Below, piece after piece: positions 27,401-42,400 of a DNA stretch of 64,000 nucleotides; the stretch's first letter is position 1, and every line of letters begins with the position of its first letter. The translations under genes and the position numbers were made by a program. The stretch is from Lineus longissimus. Lineage: Eukaryota > Nemertea > Pilidiophora > Heteronemertea > Lineidae. The notes under the pieces were generated by a model. The model was not told the DNA's origin. It worked only from the letters and a program-made list of their open reading frames with translations, and did no database searches. The stretch lies in the NCBI RefSeq assembly GCF_910592395.1, contig NC_088315.1, positions 5,086,501 to 5,150,500 of the forward strand, given 5' to 3'.

Positions 27401-30400
27401 AACCTTGCTGGACTCGGTATCTGATCATAGGAGATTTACGGCCCCCAAGACCGCCATTGGTTAATGAAATGTGATAATGATACGGATCGGTCAAAGGATG
27501 TTATGTAATCTGGGTTCACATACTGCGGTACGTTTGCTGGAGTGTACACTCTAGCCCTTTTCTCTGGAGAATTTGTTTGTCCTGGTGATATTGAGGTAGC
27601 ATTGCAACTTACCTGAATATCTTTTGAGTGAACCCTTCCGACGCGACCCCCTCTGCCATCTTTACAAATCATAATCCAAAATATCAGCTACATCAATTTC
27701 CACAAAATACATTTCCCCTGACGAAGCAAAAGTAGGGAGCAGAATCCTCAAACAGAACTTGCAACCAACACAGATAATGGTCAACTACATCCCTGTAACC
27801 ATCCACTTTATAACGGTCAGTACCTTTTGAGCCAGGGCCCCCATTTATCACAATAACTGTCACTAGATAAGTCCAACCCACGGCAGAACCTGAGCCAGGG
27901 CAAGCCACTTTGATCCCGGGGAAGATAATTTATATCCTGTTTTTGATAAAAGTCTTCTTAGGGAAGCCACAACTTTGATACAGGGATTATAGTAGCATTT
28001 TTACTTGTTCCTACAAAAAAAGTTCATAGATAAATGAACTAGTAGGAAGACTTCTAGAACTAGATGGAAAGGCTCAACGCTGAGCCATGTTCACAAGTGC
28101 AGCTTCCGAAAGTCCTCTCCACAAATCTGATAGTCTGATGTCCTTGCTGAATGTTAAGAACACAAAACAACAGACAGCTCCTTCAGACTAAAGCAAACCA
28201 TTGGGCCAAGTTTCTGCCAGTTCTATCCACCACAATCTCAGAAGAACAATATCTTTGGATCTTCTGTCAGATAGTGAGAAATCGATCCCAATGAATCAAC
28301 TAAGTTCTGCCATTATTGGCATTGCAAAAAGAAAAACTTGTCCAAATAGCTGTGGTATCACAAATCTTTCTGAAAATGATGGATGGTTCTCAAAGGAGTT
28401 CTGTCCATTTGTTCCAACAAGTCGGGGGAAGCAGTGTCAGTCTAGTAGGAATCATATACTGCTTGGACCGCATGGGTTTCGGACAAAATTTGACAACTTA
28501 ATACCAAAAGGCAGAGCAAAATAAATTGATTTTGAACAAACTCACATTTCTCAAACGGGAATTATACAGTTCACCGGGCGGATTATTTCTGAGAGTATAC
28601 GAAATCTATCAATTGAAAAGTAATTCACCAGTTATCCCTTGTGGAATGAGATTTATCGATTCGAGACAGATCTGCTTCAAAATTGAATCAATTTTCACCA
28701 GTCTCAAGTGATGGTTTAGAATTATCGAGATACTTGAGCAGAATGCTTCAAATAGTACAGTAGTATAGTAGGTGAGGGAATGGAGTAGCTACAAATGTCT
28801 AAATGAGATTCTGCCTCAATAAGCAAGGGTTTATCAACCATATTCTCAGTGGTGTCAAATAGATATACCAGTTATGGGCAATAAAAGACTTCCCGAGAGC
28901 AGTGACTGCTAACAAACGTCAAACTAACTTACCCATTGTATTGGGAATGAATCCTAAACTCCATCTCGAGAATCATCTTATCATTTTGTGCCATTGTTCA
29001 TAATATTTACTCCAGAGTGAAATGCACTTCAATAACTAAACAACCTTAAGGTATCACCAATTATTTGTCTAATCCAAGTAACAAAGCTGGCGTGAATTAT
29101 ATTCCCGGCAACCTCAGGTCTTATTGTACATTCGAGTTCGATTCAATGTGACATCTGGTTTGAAATACTCCACATATCGTCTGCTTCGTTATACCAACTG
29201 GTGCAAAACAAAAGAAATCCATCCCCTATATTAATCTTTGCCTGGGGTGTGGTACCAGTTGCGGGTGATGCATATGGCAGGAAAAGATCAAATAAGTTTC
29301 ACATGACACTGAATTCATTAAACCAAATCAATACACCTGCTGCGTATATCAGCTGTGTATATGAAACAACATAACATTGATACCAGTGGAATATCCAGTC
29401 CCTTTTTGAAATAACACAATGCCAGAAATACACACCTGATGTGATCACAGTTCCACAATGTAAAACCATTCAAAAACAACCTGTTGAAACTGACAGTGTT
29501 ACATCAACTCCTATAGAGGCACAGAGCCTGACTAATAGGGCGGGACCACATGGACATATTCACATATGACTGCAGATTTATCATATTATCACCTTATCAT
29601 TACTGTGGCAAGATTTTAAAGGTGTTCAATCCTTAACGATGTATTGTTTCCATGGTTATGGCATTCATACAAGCCCCAACACTCTTTTTAAGCCTAACAC
29701 ACTTGCGAGATCCCAGTATGGCATCTAACACTGAATTCTATACTTAACTGCCTTCAGCATCATTAGAAGCAAGTTCCTAATAGGAAGATATCGATATACT
29801 CATTCTTTTGATTAAAAGTACCTTTAATTGATTATTGATGATTGCCTGACCTTGGCCATTACCTTTTTGTTGATTATCATCCTATGGGTTCTCATTGACA
29901 GATAAAGACTGCAAGGGGATGTCCATGATGGAGCCAGAAATGGCCAAAGCATTGAAACCAGTCTCGTGAAAGAAACATGCTAAAACCAACTACACAAAAC
30001 ATAACACATCATCTACTATCACGGACCTTCACTGTCCTTGCTTTACTGATTGCCTAGATGTAACCAATCAAACACAATGAGTGATGACACGCTCAGAAAT
30101 CAATGTGCACCGGAAAAAGTCCATCAGCCCACACAGAGCCACATGGTTATTGAGTCAACATCCATAAAATGAGATCTACTGAAAACAAAGCAACATTCTG
30201 TACATCAGTTGGATGTATATGACATACAACCGTCACAGAAGGAAGTGATCTGATGTCAGTAAATATGGGGTGTTTGCCCAATGCCATTATGATTAAATGT
30301 GTAGAACCGTCATGAAGTAGTTAACCAGCAATATGTGTTGACATCATGACATGCAAGCTAGCGGATATCATTAAAACATCTTTATACACTCAACCTCTCC

Positions 30401-33400
30401 CCATCATTTCTCAGTGTCTGTCGGCCTTGGACATGTTGGTCCTAATCCCAGCCGGCAGCCACCATTAGGGTGATAGTTACCAAGGTTCGTTCTCAATGGA
30501 AAGCAGTGTGCAAGATCTGATGGCCTTGTCATAATCCCAGCTAGCAGCCACCATTATAGGACCCATCTGCTAAAGTTGACCGACATCCTTCTATGTTGAT
30601 GGTTACCAATGTTCGTTCTCAATGAAAAGCCGCCTTGGTCATAATCCAACCTAGCAGCCACCATTATAGGATCCATCTGCTTAAGTGGGCCAACATCCAT
30701 CATGCTGATGGTTACGTGCCATTAAAAAGCAACATGTGATTTTGGTATTTCCTGTCTAGACAGTTACTTATTGAGGTTTCTCTAAGAAGAAGAATGGAAT
30801 TCTGACGACAGGTTTTGGCCTACTCCCTGTGACACTGAATGGGTTCTGATGCAATGAAGAAGCCTGCTTCTGTTGATGGAGAATCAATAGTCACTTATGT
30901 CACCAAGCTAAACCTTTATGAGGGAGCAATCACCTGAGTATCACCTACCCGATAGCCTCAGATCAATAGAGCATTGCCGCATACAATAGCACCCATTAGC
31001 ATCTGCGAGGTACAGGAAACCCATCAAACTCAAAACTAGGATCAGAATACTTAGAAGAAGGAAGCAAGTCAAGCAATGAATGATATTAGAACACTTCAGG
31101 TGAGGCTTCTTCTATGGAGTTTGGGTCCAGACTAGCAAAGACGGTGCTAACAAGCCTTCCTTCGTAGAAGTCTTAATTTTTTCCCACCAATGGTTTGAAT
31201 GACCAAAATCATGAATCTGTGAGGCTGATGTTTTGTAGGACGTCAGAAAGACAAGTCCTAGCAAAAATGACCAAGTTAGACTTACCATGCTATAAAGACA
31301 TCTCGTTGACGGAGCACGTGAGACATTACGTCTCCCATTTCTCATCCTTCTTATCCTTCCGTTCTGTTGCAGTGATTGAATCCAGCTTTAGTAAGATCAG
31401 CAACAACCAAATCATCGTAAACTCAAGTTTAATCCACTTTGCTTATTCGACTGGCAAGTAGTGAGTTATATTTTTCTAAGCTGAGAATGAGAACCATCTG
31501 TAAGCGTTCCCATTATTTCTTTATTCTATCAGTCTTAAGTATTCCGCCTTTGTTTGTTCATGCTTCACCAAGCAGAATCAGAGAACTCGAGATTCTCCTG
31601 AGAGTTTTGCGATAATGTAGCATCACCATACCATTGATTATTCTTTAGCGAAGAGATGTCGCATTAGACGTTGCATATTCTTTCACTTTTGTGGGAAACA
31701 TGTTATCAGACGAGAGGGGATTCTTCCAAGTCTTGAGGTCTCTCAACTTATCCTGTAGCCTCTGAGAGCATCGAGTAGACAAAGTAGTGAGAACAATAGC
31801 TTCATGAAGAAAACATTTCAGCTTACATGTACTTGCCCAACATAATAACAAACCATTCGATTGATACAAATTGGGTTCTTAAATTGTAACCTAACCTCAG
31901 CCGCCTGGCAACCCTCCCTTTCCCTTAAACGCTTTAAGACTAGATGTCTTTCAGTTAGTGAAGCCTCTGTGGGCGCAAATTCTTCCATAGCTAAGGAAGA
32001 CATTTCTCCCACACACCACTTCTGTGCTTTTTGTCTGCCGCCATTACCCATCTTTGAAACATGGAAAGAAACAGACAATATCCTTTCTGTTGCTTCACAA
32101 TACCAAAGGCGATCAGAATGCATTTCTTTATATTGGCATATCAAACCGACTGCGGAGCCATTCAGCCCCAGCAAAGATTCTGAGCTATCAGTCATCCAGT
32201 TGAAGTTTTATGTACGCTGTCAGATGAATACAAAAAAATCCACAAAATAGTCTCGCTATGAAGGAGGGATGTCACATACAGATTGGATTCAGCAGCTCTC
32301 GTTATTATTGAAATCTCCATCCAATCTAAGCCCATATCGCAATTCAAGTCATCAGCCCCACTAGAGTCGATGCCCTTCAACATGTATGATTTGACCACAA
32401 CGAGTCGGTAACATCAAGTTTTCTGATGGTCAAGATGTGGTGTTTTGGCTTGGCCTTTTTTTCAACTTTGATAAAGTGGTCTTAGAGCGGTGGAACCAGT
32501 GTCATTGCCAGTTGGATGAGAGCAGCCCAAAACCACACAAGCGAAGAAATATCACAGGCAGAGGCCAAATGGACAAACAGAGCAAGGTGACCTTGCTGAT
32601 GTGCTTCTGCTGAAACTGATACTGATACCATCCCAGCGATTACCCCTTCTATGCCAGCATTCTAAAGATACACAACAGCTCCTTGCATGCTTGCCACCAT
32701 TCATCACAATAAGTCAGTGACGCAGATAGACAACTAAGTCCTTTGACAAGAACTGCCCGAACAAGATATAATCGAAGAACCTCTGGAGTATGCGACATAC
32801 CTTCGTCATCATGCTTTTCAAAAGGCATTACAAGTATGTGATGTGCCTAGATATTTGCTTTTGTCAGGGAAGTCAATTCATACTTTCATCTGGTAGAGAT
32901 ACGTTAGAGGAAGACATAATGATCTCTGAGCCCCTCTGAGCACTTTATATTCACATGCACATCAAGAGACATCCTGACAATAATTATCAGGCCATACTTA
33001 CTTGGAAACATGCGTAAGGAGAAGTCATGTTGTAGGCCCTGTTTGCAAGAAGATGATCAAGAGAGAGAGGGGCATTATAAGACCTTCATACCACCCAAAG
33101 ATAAAAAGCCTATCATGGAGATATGCTCCAGTTAGCAAAGTCATCAACAAACCAAAATTTTCAAACAGATAGCATGAAATCTCTGCCAGTCAAAGACATG
33201 GTTCACTTCCTCGATAAAGACACACTAGATCATCAAATACAACACACAGATCACCTGATAGACAGACCAACCAAGAAATCACGTGAAGCAGGCACAAGCT
33301 ACCAAAGAAGGAAGACAACCAACCTAATATGGGCATCACATCTTTTGTTACTATAAATAGCGTTATCTTGATTCTAAGTATCTTGTAACCTTTATAAAGT

Positions 33401-36400
33401 AGATTACATGAATCTTGACGAACACTTCCACGTGATATTTTCCACTTTTTCACAACAGGCTATATATAAGTCGAGTGGCTACGTGACGAGACTATAGAAT
33501 AATCAGAGTAGGTGGATCAGATTTTGACTAGCGTTATCATATTTTTCATAAATTCATGATGGTGGTGACAAACATATAGGAAAGCCTAGGCAACAGTTAA
33601 AACATTATGTCTGTTGCCACAGTTCGGGGTCAGCAGTTTTCGGAACACTTTACAGATTTGCCATTATCCACAACAGGATATTTCATATTGAACAAAACAC
33701 AGATTGTTTGTCCAATCATAGGTATCATGGAGACAAACCCAAATCAATCTGATGAAGATGGTAGAGCATCTTGCTTTAAATCTACATCCCAAGCCTGGCT
33801 TAATTTTTAACAAAGCTCTGCAATCTCAGAGCCTGTTCATCATGAGGATAGGGCCGCTATTGCTATCCAATCTCCCTGACAAACAAATAGCAAGTTAGCA
33901 TCATGGAGATGTTTCTCAGTATCATTTTCCAATGGTAGTGTTACTTTACAAGACTTCAGAGCCTGAACGATACCCATTCATCATGTTTACCATTGTTCTA
34001 CATTGTTTTGTCACCTGAGGCATCCAATCCAAGGCAGTTCACTGATGTCAGTTACACAAGCTATCTCTGGGAGAAGACGAGAAGACCAAGGGATGATGAA
34101 GTGCTTGAGCAACTAAGGGACCCTGTAGAGCTGACCAGATGATTTTTTCCTCCATCAGTCTGAAAATGGGCCAAAATTTGCATTTTTGTGACTTTGGTGG
34201 GCTTTAGTCACCAGTTCCCCCTCCTCTAGCTATCGCCCTAAAAAGAGCATTATCTTCTTTAAGTTTGCAGGATAAATGATGCCAAAGTCAGCCTAACCAA
34301 TGTTACCAACTTACTGATACCTGCACCACAGCTGTGGGAATGTTGAGTTCACCTTAGCTACTTTTTAAAGCTTTGGCTGACCAATGTTCCCATGGGTGCA
34401 TGCTGATCTTGTTATTTGAACGCATGTTTACACATGGATACATGCACCATAGTTCTACATGTCAGGTTAACCTAAGTTGATGTTTCTTCAAGAACGTTTC
34501 AAGGAAAGCTTTGGCTGACCAATTCCTGAAGATATCTTTACCACAGGTGCAGACAATGTTGTTGGATACATGGATACAGTTCCCTTCCTTCACGCTGTTC
34601 AAAGAATGCTTCATCAGTTTTAAGCTAATGGGCCTGTCTTCGACTTCACCACTTCACTGTAACAGGATCTAAACCATTGTTTTTTAACATCAATTGTCAG
34701 CTACATGATCGACTAACGGCTAGCGCAAGTTTCATTTACATTCCAGCTTATGTTGCACTCCAACACAAGTACAAGGAGAAATACTGCCTTGCCTAATAAG
34801 TATTTTGCTGGATACAATTCCCAACATCAAAAGCAATTTCCCGTAGCGCAAATAACAAAACTCTAAAGAATACTGCAATCTTCCCAGCATAATACAGCAA
34901 ATTGTGTGTAATTTTCAAAAGAAACCTTTAACACTTCGATACCAAGAAATATCTCTCAATAGTGTGAAGTAGGCTAAATCTGTCCAATCAAGTCAACCTT
35001 AGGCTTCTCTTCCTGGTTTTGAAGCCATCACCACAAAACTCATGAAAAGGGCCTTTGTGATATGTGTCAGCCTTTCTTTCTTGTCATCACAATCATTATC
35101 ATATGGAGAGTTTTTACCTCACATGCCGTATTGATCCTATGATGTTACCGAAAGCACTTTGATGCGCATGCAAATGTCAGGCCATCTACAATCCCTGGTG
35201 GCTTAACAGCACTAGTGCAGAAGAAAATTAACCATTCCTCTTTCCAATGAGAAGGCTCAAATTCTTTGGCTCCATGAACCTGGGATTTGAGAATCATTTT
35301 TTCCACTTTTTCTTGGATGAAACTAGTTACCACTCAACCCCCTACAGAGATAACAAGGTACTGAGATGATACTCTCAGTATAATTGGATGGATTTCAACG
35401 GCTGGTTTTCAAATTATCAACTTAACGAGATGACTCAAACAAAATCTCTCCTGAGAGTGAGAAGCTGAGAGCATATGTGATCAAGTTATAGTTCTTTGAA
35501 AAGAGTGAAGGGGGAGCCAGGAGAACCAAAAATTGAAATTATTGAAACTTTTGAAATTCCTGGTGAGTCTTTAGATTTGTTTGAACAAGATCTTGGAGAA
35601 GCAAGAATTTTAAGTAAGAGTTCATACTGAAGTTCCCTCAGCATGCACACCCAGCATTATATAAAAGCAATGCTCCTTTAAGTCAAAATGAGGTCACAAT
35701 ACATTTCTGAGGATGACTTTCACGCTTTAAGCAAATTGGAATCAAAACAGCTGATTAATGCATTACCGCCAAAAGCAATATCTGTAACATCTTAAGGGTC
35801 ATCACTGACGGCTCAGGCCAGTAATTGGGCAACGTACTCTCAAATTACTAGGTTCACCTCGACTGATTGGGTGAGGTGATCGAAACTGCTCCTCTACTGC
35901 CGTCCAATTACGTGAGGATATGCTGCGAAAAGCCTTCAGTACCTACTCCAATAGCTCGAGAGGGGACATGTTCCTGGGATGAAATTGCCATGGAATTGGG
36001 ACTTGCAGACAATCCATTCTGAACATATTTGCACACTGCAGCTGAAGGCTGTTTATTTGCACTGACTTTGCGAACAACCTCAACAACAGACAGTTCCGCA
36101 ATAATCCAATATGAGTTCATTTACCTGCCGATATCGGAATGAATCATGAAAGTCCCCAAGGACTGCTGCGCCAGTCTAATCATTTTGTTAATCATGCAGA
36201 GTACATGATGCGGTGTAGTTTTGTCTGACAAGGCATGTTAGCTGTACATCCCTCATGTTCCTGACCTTGGAGATGCGATGTATGAAATGTAATTGCAGTT
36301 CAGGTGACTGATGTATCTCAATGGTACCGTACAGTCAACTCCAAGCACTGGTGTGCCAGTCCAATGCAAAGTGCATCGCTGGATGTGATGCGGTTTTATC

Positions 36401-39400
36401 TGACAAGATGTGTTAGCTGTACAACCCTGACCTTGCAGTAGGGGGATTATGTCAAGGACCCCAGAAGCCTATCCAGGATTGTGACCTTGGAGATGCTACG
36501 TGATTTGACTGCTTGGTCGCGTCTCAATAGCTGCATCGACTATTCAGCGCCAGGATGATTTTGAAATGGGATAGCCAAGGACAACCCTTATCATCCTCTT
36601 AGTCATACAGTATCACTATCGCTGTGGCTTTATCTGAGTGGACACACTCAGCCTCTCGACTGCAGCATCCAGTTGTAACACAGATTGAGATATGTTTGCC
36701 TCCACATACACCAGACACACGTGAATTGATGTTTCCCTCCCTTACTAGAACGGAGTTCAGATGCAAAAGCAACTAATTCCACTTAGGTCTTTTTGAGTAA
36801 ATGCAACTTTTCTGCCTGCCGTTGTATTAAAAGTGATGTCTTATTACCTGTGTTCCAAAAGGATTTTTGTGGGTTTGCAATGAACTGCTTTAGAATCAAG
36901 ATCCAGGGTACTGACAGCTTCCATTTTATTGAGTTACCTTAACTTTTTTCGGAAAGGCTTTTAGCAGCTTTTTGCAACGGAACTCTTTAGATGATGGCAC
37001 AGGACATAACTTTATGTAAATGGTGACAAGACAACATCATGTTTCAAAATGGTAACTTACTTGTGTCCATTGAGGGCTGCCAGGTGAAGTGAGGTATCAC
37101 CATTTGTATCCTGTACGTTGGGACCAGGGCCTCGTCGCAGGCTGAAATGAGAGGAGGATAGGATTAGGTAAAGATTTGGCTAACTCCATGACACAAAGAT
37201 ACTCTGACAAATTTGAGAGAATAGTCCATGGCCACATTGATTTCAGGACACCTGGAAACAAATGATTGGCTGTGACCTGGGATTATGATTGTTGCTATGT
37301 GCAAGAAATAGTTCTCGTCTGGAATATGCAAGGAATCTAGATAACAGAGATTGCAACCCGCAGCTCTAGATGTTAAATGCGTACTGGCAGCTCAAGGTAG
37401 AGTGGTAGCCACCTCACAACCACAAGTTGTGGGTTCAAACATTGGTCTGATCACCACTTGATCCTTTCCTGTCAAGTCGAGCAATACACTGGATGATAAA
37501 TAAACTCAGTCGAGACTTCAAGACATTGCAAAGCAACCTGAAGTCCTCATTCCTTATACAACATCATATATACTGTGACGACTTAGTTCACTCCTCCAGC
37601 CTGTCTTACAAGGAGTCTAGTCAACCTTCCTCTTATGGCATTTATTTTCGTCAGCACCGCTGCTTTTATACCGAAGGACACGTTGCCCTCGCAGTTTTGA
37701 AAACTTTGTCTAAACGGAGGCTGGCCAACAGAAAAGGGCGCAATCCATTATATTGGTATTTACCAAGATTCGTATGTTCATCCATATACACCCAAGTAAG
37801 CACCTTGGGGCCAGTTTGTTCAGTAACCATGGTGTCGAGGAATAATCAATAAAGTTCCAATTTTACAAAAATCTACTTCCCGTCCTGAACTGTAATCCTC
37901 TTAGTGTGTCTAGAACCAGCTGCACTTTGTGATGTCAGATTCAGCACGACATGCCATGGCAGTGGCCATGCTCAGAGCAGTGGTGTCAAATATCCTAACT
38001 GCCAACTCCAGAGCTGTAGCTAAAAGAGCCAGGGGGCAAATGCAAATTCCCCAGGCATCACCGAAAAACATGCACTTTGCCACATTGAGGCCAATTTTGG
38101 GCCAAAAGAAGTTATTTGCCCCGCCAACCTTGACCAAAGCGCCATGGGAGGAACCAGGTAGTTGTTGAGCTGACATTCTAACCCCTCTACGTCACTGACA
38201 CTGAGACAGAAAGCTGAAGAAGCCTTTCAAGTTGCTACAACTGATAAATTATCATCGCTAAATTAAATTGTGCGCCATAGAAACAATCGCTTGCGGTGAA
38301 ATCCAATATGACACAAAGTGCACCCACATTACTTGCGGTGAAATTCATTCAGTTCGTTAGGTGGTAATCAGACAATTGACTCTTGAATTACTTCCATTAA
38401 AAGTGATGGTGATGTTGATGTGATCTGTATCATGCAATGAAAGCAGAGACAGTTAGTTCATAACAGTGAAGCAGGTGCTCAACTTGGCATCATAACTTCA
38501 CAGGACCAATTTTATTGCTGTAGTTTAAGGTTGTTTCCATGAGGGATCCCACATGGCCAACGCATTTGAACATGAACACAAGAGAAACGCGTTGCTGTTG
38601 ATCTGGTTAGTAAAGTTACCTCAAGTCAGATAGAAGCAGCAGAGGTCATACATCGTACATTCAGTTGCATGAACCACGTTGCAGGCAACTATGAGTGGAG
38701 TCTGCTCAGATGAAACCTGACAGCAGATGAAGCAAAGTGAAAGAATTACACTGCAGGAAAAGAGGAAAGGCCCTCAAGGAACAGCAAAGCCAACCCCATC
38801 ATCATGGCCTACTCTCGCTATGCCCCTCTGTATAGAGCAACCTTACGTGGTGGACGGCTCCAGGCATCAGTTAAGCAAGGATGGAATGCACCAATGCACC
38901 TAAAAACCAGCCAACGATTTGCAATAGAACGGAGGGGGAGAGAAGACTCTTCAAACATACCCGTGTAATCCAATTTGGAGCAGCTCCTCGATCGAATGCT
39001 CCGTCGTCCATGACTTCTTTCGCCTGTACGTCCCACTCCAAGTCCCTGCCATTGATGCAAACTTCAACCCAAAAGAAAATCCAATAAAAATTTGACACTG
39101 ATTGTTTACAGCACATTGATTGTGTTGAACTTCAAATAAGAGATATCAAGTTGAATTTCCAGAGCATCAAAGGCTAACAAAATGAAATTTGAACCACTAG
39201 CACCGAACCGGATCCTGCAGGCTACCTCAAGAACAAAAAATGTCTTCTGTTAACATTTGCAAACAACCTGTTTCGAATTCCTGAACATCCAACTTGCTGA
39301 AGAAAGTCCATCATATTAAAAGCAACCTGAAGTTTCCATGAACTCATGCAGACTGCAAGGCTGTGCGGAGCGTGACCAGCCAGACCTCACACACCAAGTC

Positions 39401-42400
39401 CATTCCGCTGACTGCTTCTAGACCCTATCCTTCAGATACCTGCACCTCTTTGGTCTTGTAGACGATCCCCGAAAAGACCTGTCTCATCTGTGCTGAGAGA
39501 TGAAGGATCAAGATCGAGAGTGCGAACAGACGACCCACCACCATGAGTCTTTCCCCAGACTGGTTCGAGACCCTACCTAGAGGAGATACCTAAACCACTT
39601 TTGTCTAGCAGACGATCTGGTGTTTACAACACTTGAACATCCATCCTTGAGCTCTTGGCATGTTGATTTTACATAGGTAGAGAACACTGTGTCAATTTCA
39701 GAAGATAACAGAGCGAAAAATGATACTCAGATGAAGGAAAGGAATGGCAAAAAAATTCAAGTCTGCTTTCCTCATTTTAGCACTTCCTGGGAAAGCAGCT
39801 AATTGGGAAAGTTGCATTATAGGAAGAAACAACCTAGATACTTTTTTCAAACTGAAAGAAGACGCAGTGACTGTATATCTCTTCAGAATAGCAATGAACA
39901 CCACGCAAAATTGAAGCAACTTGCAAAGCTTTTAACAGCCTGTCCCAGCCTCTGAGGGCAAAACAGCCAGGGAACTGCCCTCCAAACGCATCTTATACAG
40001 CAATACCTTCATGAGTACATGTTTATGCAAATAGAATGAACTGACATTTTTCATCCAATGGACAATTCCAAGTGTTGTGAGCAAAAGCATTGACTGAATT
40101 TGAGTCATAGCTCTTTCTATCTTCAAAGTGAAGAAGTATCTCTATCTACTCTTTGCAAATACTCAAAGAGCATGCACACACTGCATCAAACTAAACCCCT
40201 TGTCTCAAAATCTGACAACTTGCTGGAACTTCTTTTGAAGAAACTAGAATTGGTTGACAGCAAAGAATGAGGCACCAAACGAATGAAGTATTAAGCTACC
40301 AGCAGCACAACTGAAAGCAAATCCACTTTGAGAAAAGTAAGTGAGACAGTCATCTTTTTCCTGACAGTTTTGCCAAGTATTCCACTGAAATTCCAGCATT
40401 TATCACAAATCCACATAAAACACCCAGCAATTCTGCAGAAGTACCTCCCTCGATCACTGCCAGAAAGTAGTGTGTGGAACTTTATAAATCTCACCTTCCT
40501 GAAACACCTTTGATTCAAGTGTAACATAAAAGAAAACATGATAGAAGGGAAACCCTTAGGCTTACCGTATCACCTGTCAGAAGGTAACTTCTATTTGCTA
40601 ATCCAATTACCCTAGTCAGAGTACCACGGTAATGCAGCAATACCATACAAACTATACATACAAGAATACAACCCTCTTTCCTCAGCTCAGCCCTGTCTTC
40701 TCTAGGGATGGCGATGAGCCCCTACAACACTCATGCCGTGGTCACACTGGGGTTTTAACACGAATTGAATTCGAATTAAAACGTTGATACGTATTGGGGC
40801 GTCACACTCAATTCGGTTCATACCGATCTCAATCCGCTTTAACCAACACGGTTCTTAAACCGAATTGAATGCGAATCAGCTAATCCGAATCAACGAAACC
40901 GTATTGAGATTTCAAGTGTGACGCGCTTGATACGAATTAAGGTTTTCGATCGCACTGCGCATGCGCCCGGCGCATGGAAAGTGACCTTTGACCGCGTGAA
41001 CTAGTGCTCCGAACTAGTCAACTGATGTATTTAAATGATCTCATTAACTCAAATCGTTTTTCGTTATGCCATAGAATAGGGAAAAATCAACTCCCTTGCA
41101 CGTGACTTGCATTTCCATTTCCTGGCAAGGTATGTTGCCGCCGGTTCGTTGGTCAAAGGTACGCTGGTCAGCAACATCGTCGCGGCGGGGTTTTCCCCGG
41201 TTTCGGCCTCGTTTTCGAGGGCGAGGCCGGGATTCTCCGCATTTAGCGACGGTGGTGTCGACTCGCTGAGGACACTCCTCTTTGACCCGAACTTTGGCAA
41301 TAGGCATGGCCGGGAGATGGAAATGGTCAAGCACCTTACGCGATTTTAACTTGTTAATAATGACTGTGTGAAACTGTGATATTATATACTTATATGTTTT
41401 GTACTTGAAATTTTATTCCCCCATATGGGAGGTTAATAAATAATAATAATAATAATAATAATAATAGATGGCGCGTCGTTAGTATGCATTGAGTGTGGCG
41501 CGTTTTAAACCGATTTGAATGCGTATTCGGGCCAGTGTGACGCGACCGTTCTGAAACTGGATTAACCAATTCGTATTCCGGAGAGCGCTCTACGGAATTC
41601 GGTTTCAATTCGCATCCAGTGTGAACACACCATCAATCAGTTCTCAACTCCAAAAATTGGAAAGGCAAAGTGGCTCGGAATGGATTCAAACCAAGGACTT
41701 GTCAATTTAAGTCAGCATCCTGGCAGTCATATGCTCTAATCCTTTTCATGCAATCTTACAGCAGACTGGTGTATAAAGGAAGCATCAGCTAAAATCAATC
41801 GCGCATCATTCGAATGCTTTGAACTACTTCAAAGGAATGTTCTATCACTTGGTTGTGTGAGAAACATTAGCTTTTAATTATTGGTTCGATCATAGTGTGT
41901 ATGCCGAATACAGAACGCTGAAATCAATCACATTCATGTGCTTTGAACTGCTTAAAGCACCATTGATCAAGTTTTCAAAGGATGCAAATGCCCAAACCAA
42001 AACTAAAAGTACTTGGTGCGTGGAACCAATGCTTTTATCACCTTTCTATCACAATTTGTAGCCATTCCATATGAGCTCACTAATGGAAAAACTGATCAAT
42101 GTCGACAAGCTCGTGATGGCCAGAGGGCATGGAGAGTATGCCACCTGGGTCTGATGCCAATATTCCTGGCGGCCAATCGATCAGTTTGGATTCCTGTGTG
42201 GCAATCAGCTCATGGGTTAAGTCCACGCCAAACAAGAGCATTGTAAAATGTTATCTTTATTGTTAATGTTATCTAAAGGACTATTGCTGTCGAAAGCAGA
42301 ATTCCAGTTTCCTTCCTAGTTCATTACAGTTGAGTTAGTCATGCCATTGTCAGGGTTCATCATTAGGTGAACGGGCTAAACTGATTCAGAATACAACCAC

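Larger units (their letters stand above)
22716..37060 (-). other. ANKS1 intron 2 (14.3 kb)
   Basis: No exon, RNA gene or intact transposon was recognised. It contains a run of 11 G at 24220-24230 and old duplications near 24300-24845, 30437-30725 and 36146-36660. Confidence 0.6.

Noticed and set aside
31818-32250. Opposed open frames of 125 and 129 codons on both strands.
   Set aside because: Both strands are open over the same bases, neither matches a family, and codon use looks random.
37388-37450. Possible functional tRNA gene.
   Set aside because: A- and B-box-like words are present but no acceptor stem or complete cloverleaf can be drawn; kept only as a SINE remnant.
37493-37852. 119-codon plus-strand frame followed by an AATAAA.
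   Set aside because: No similarity recognised and it lies next to a SINE-like remnant; the AATAAA is expected by chance in AT-rich DNA.
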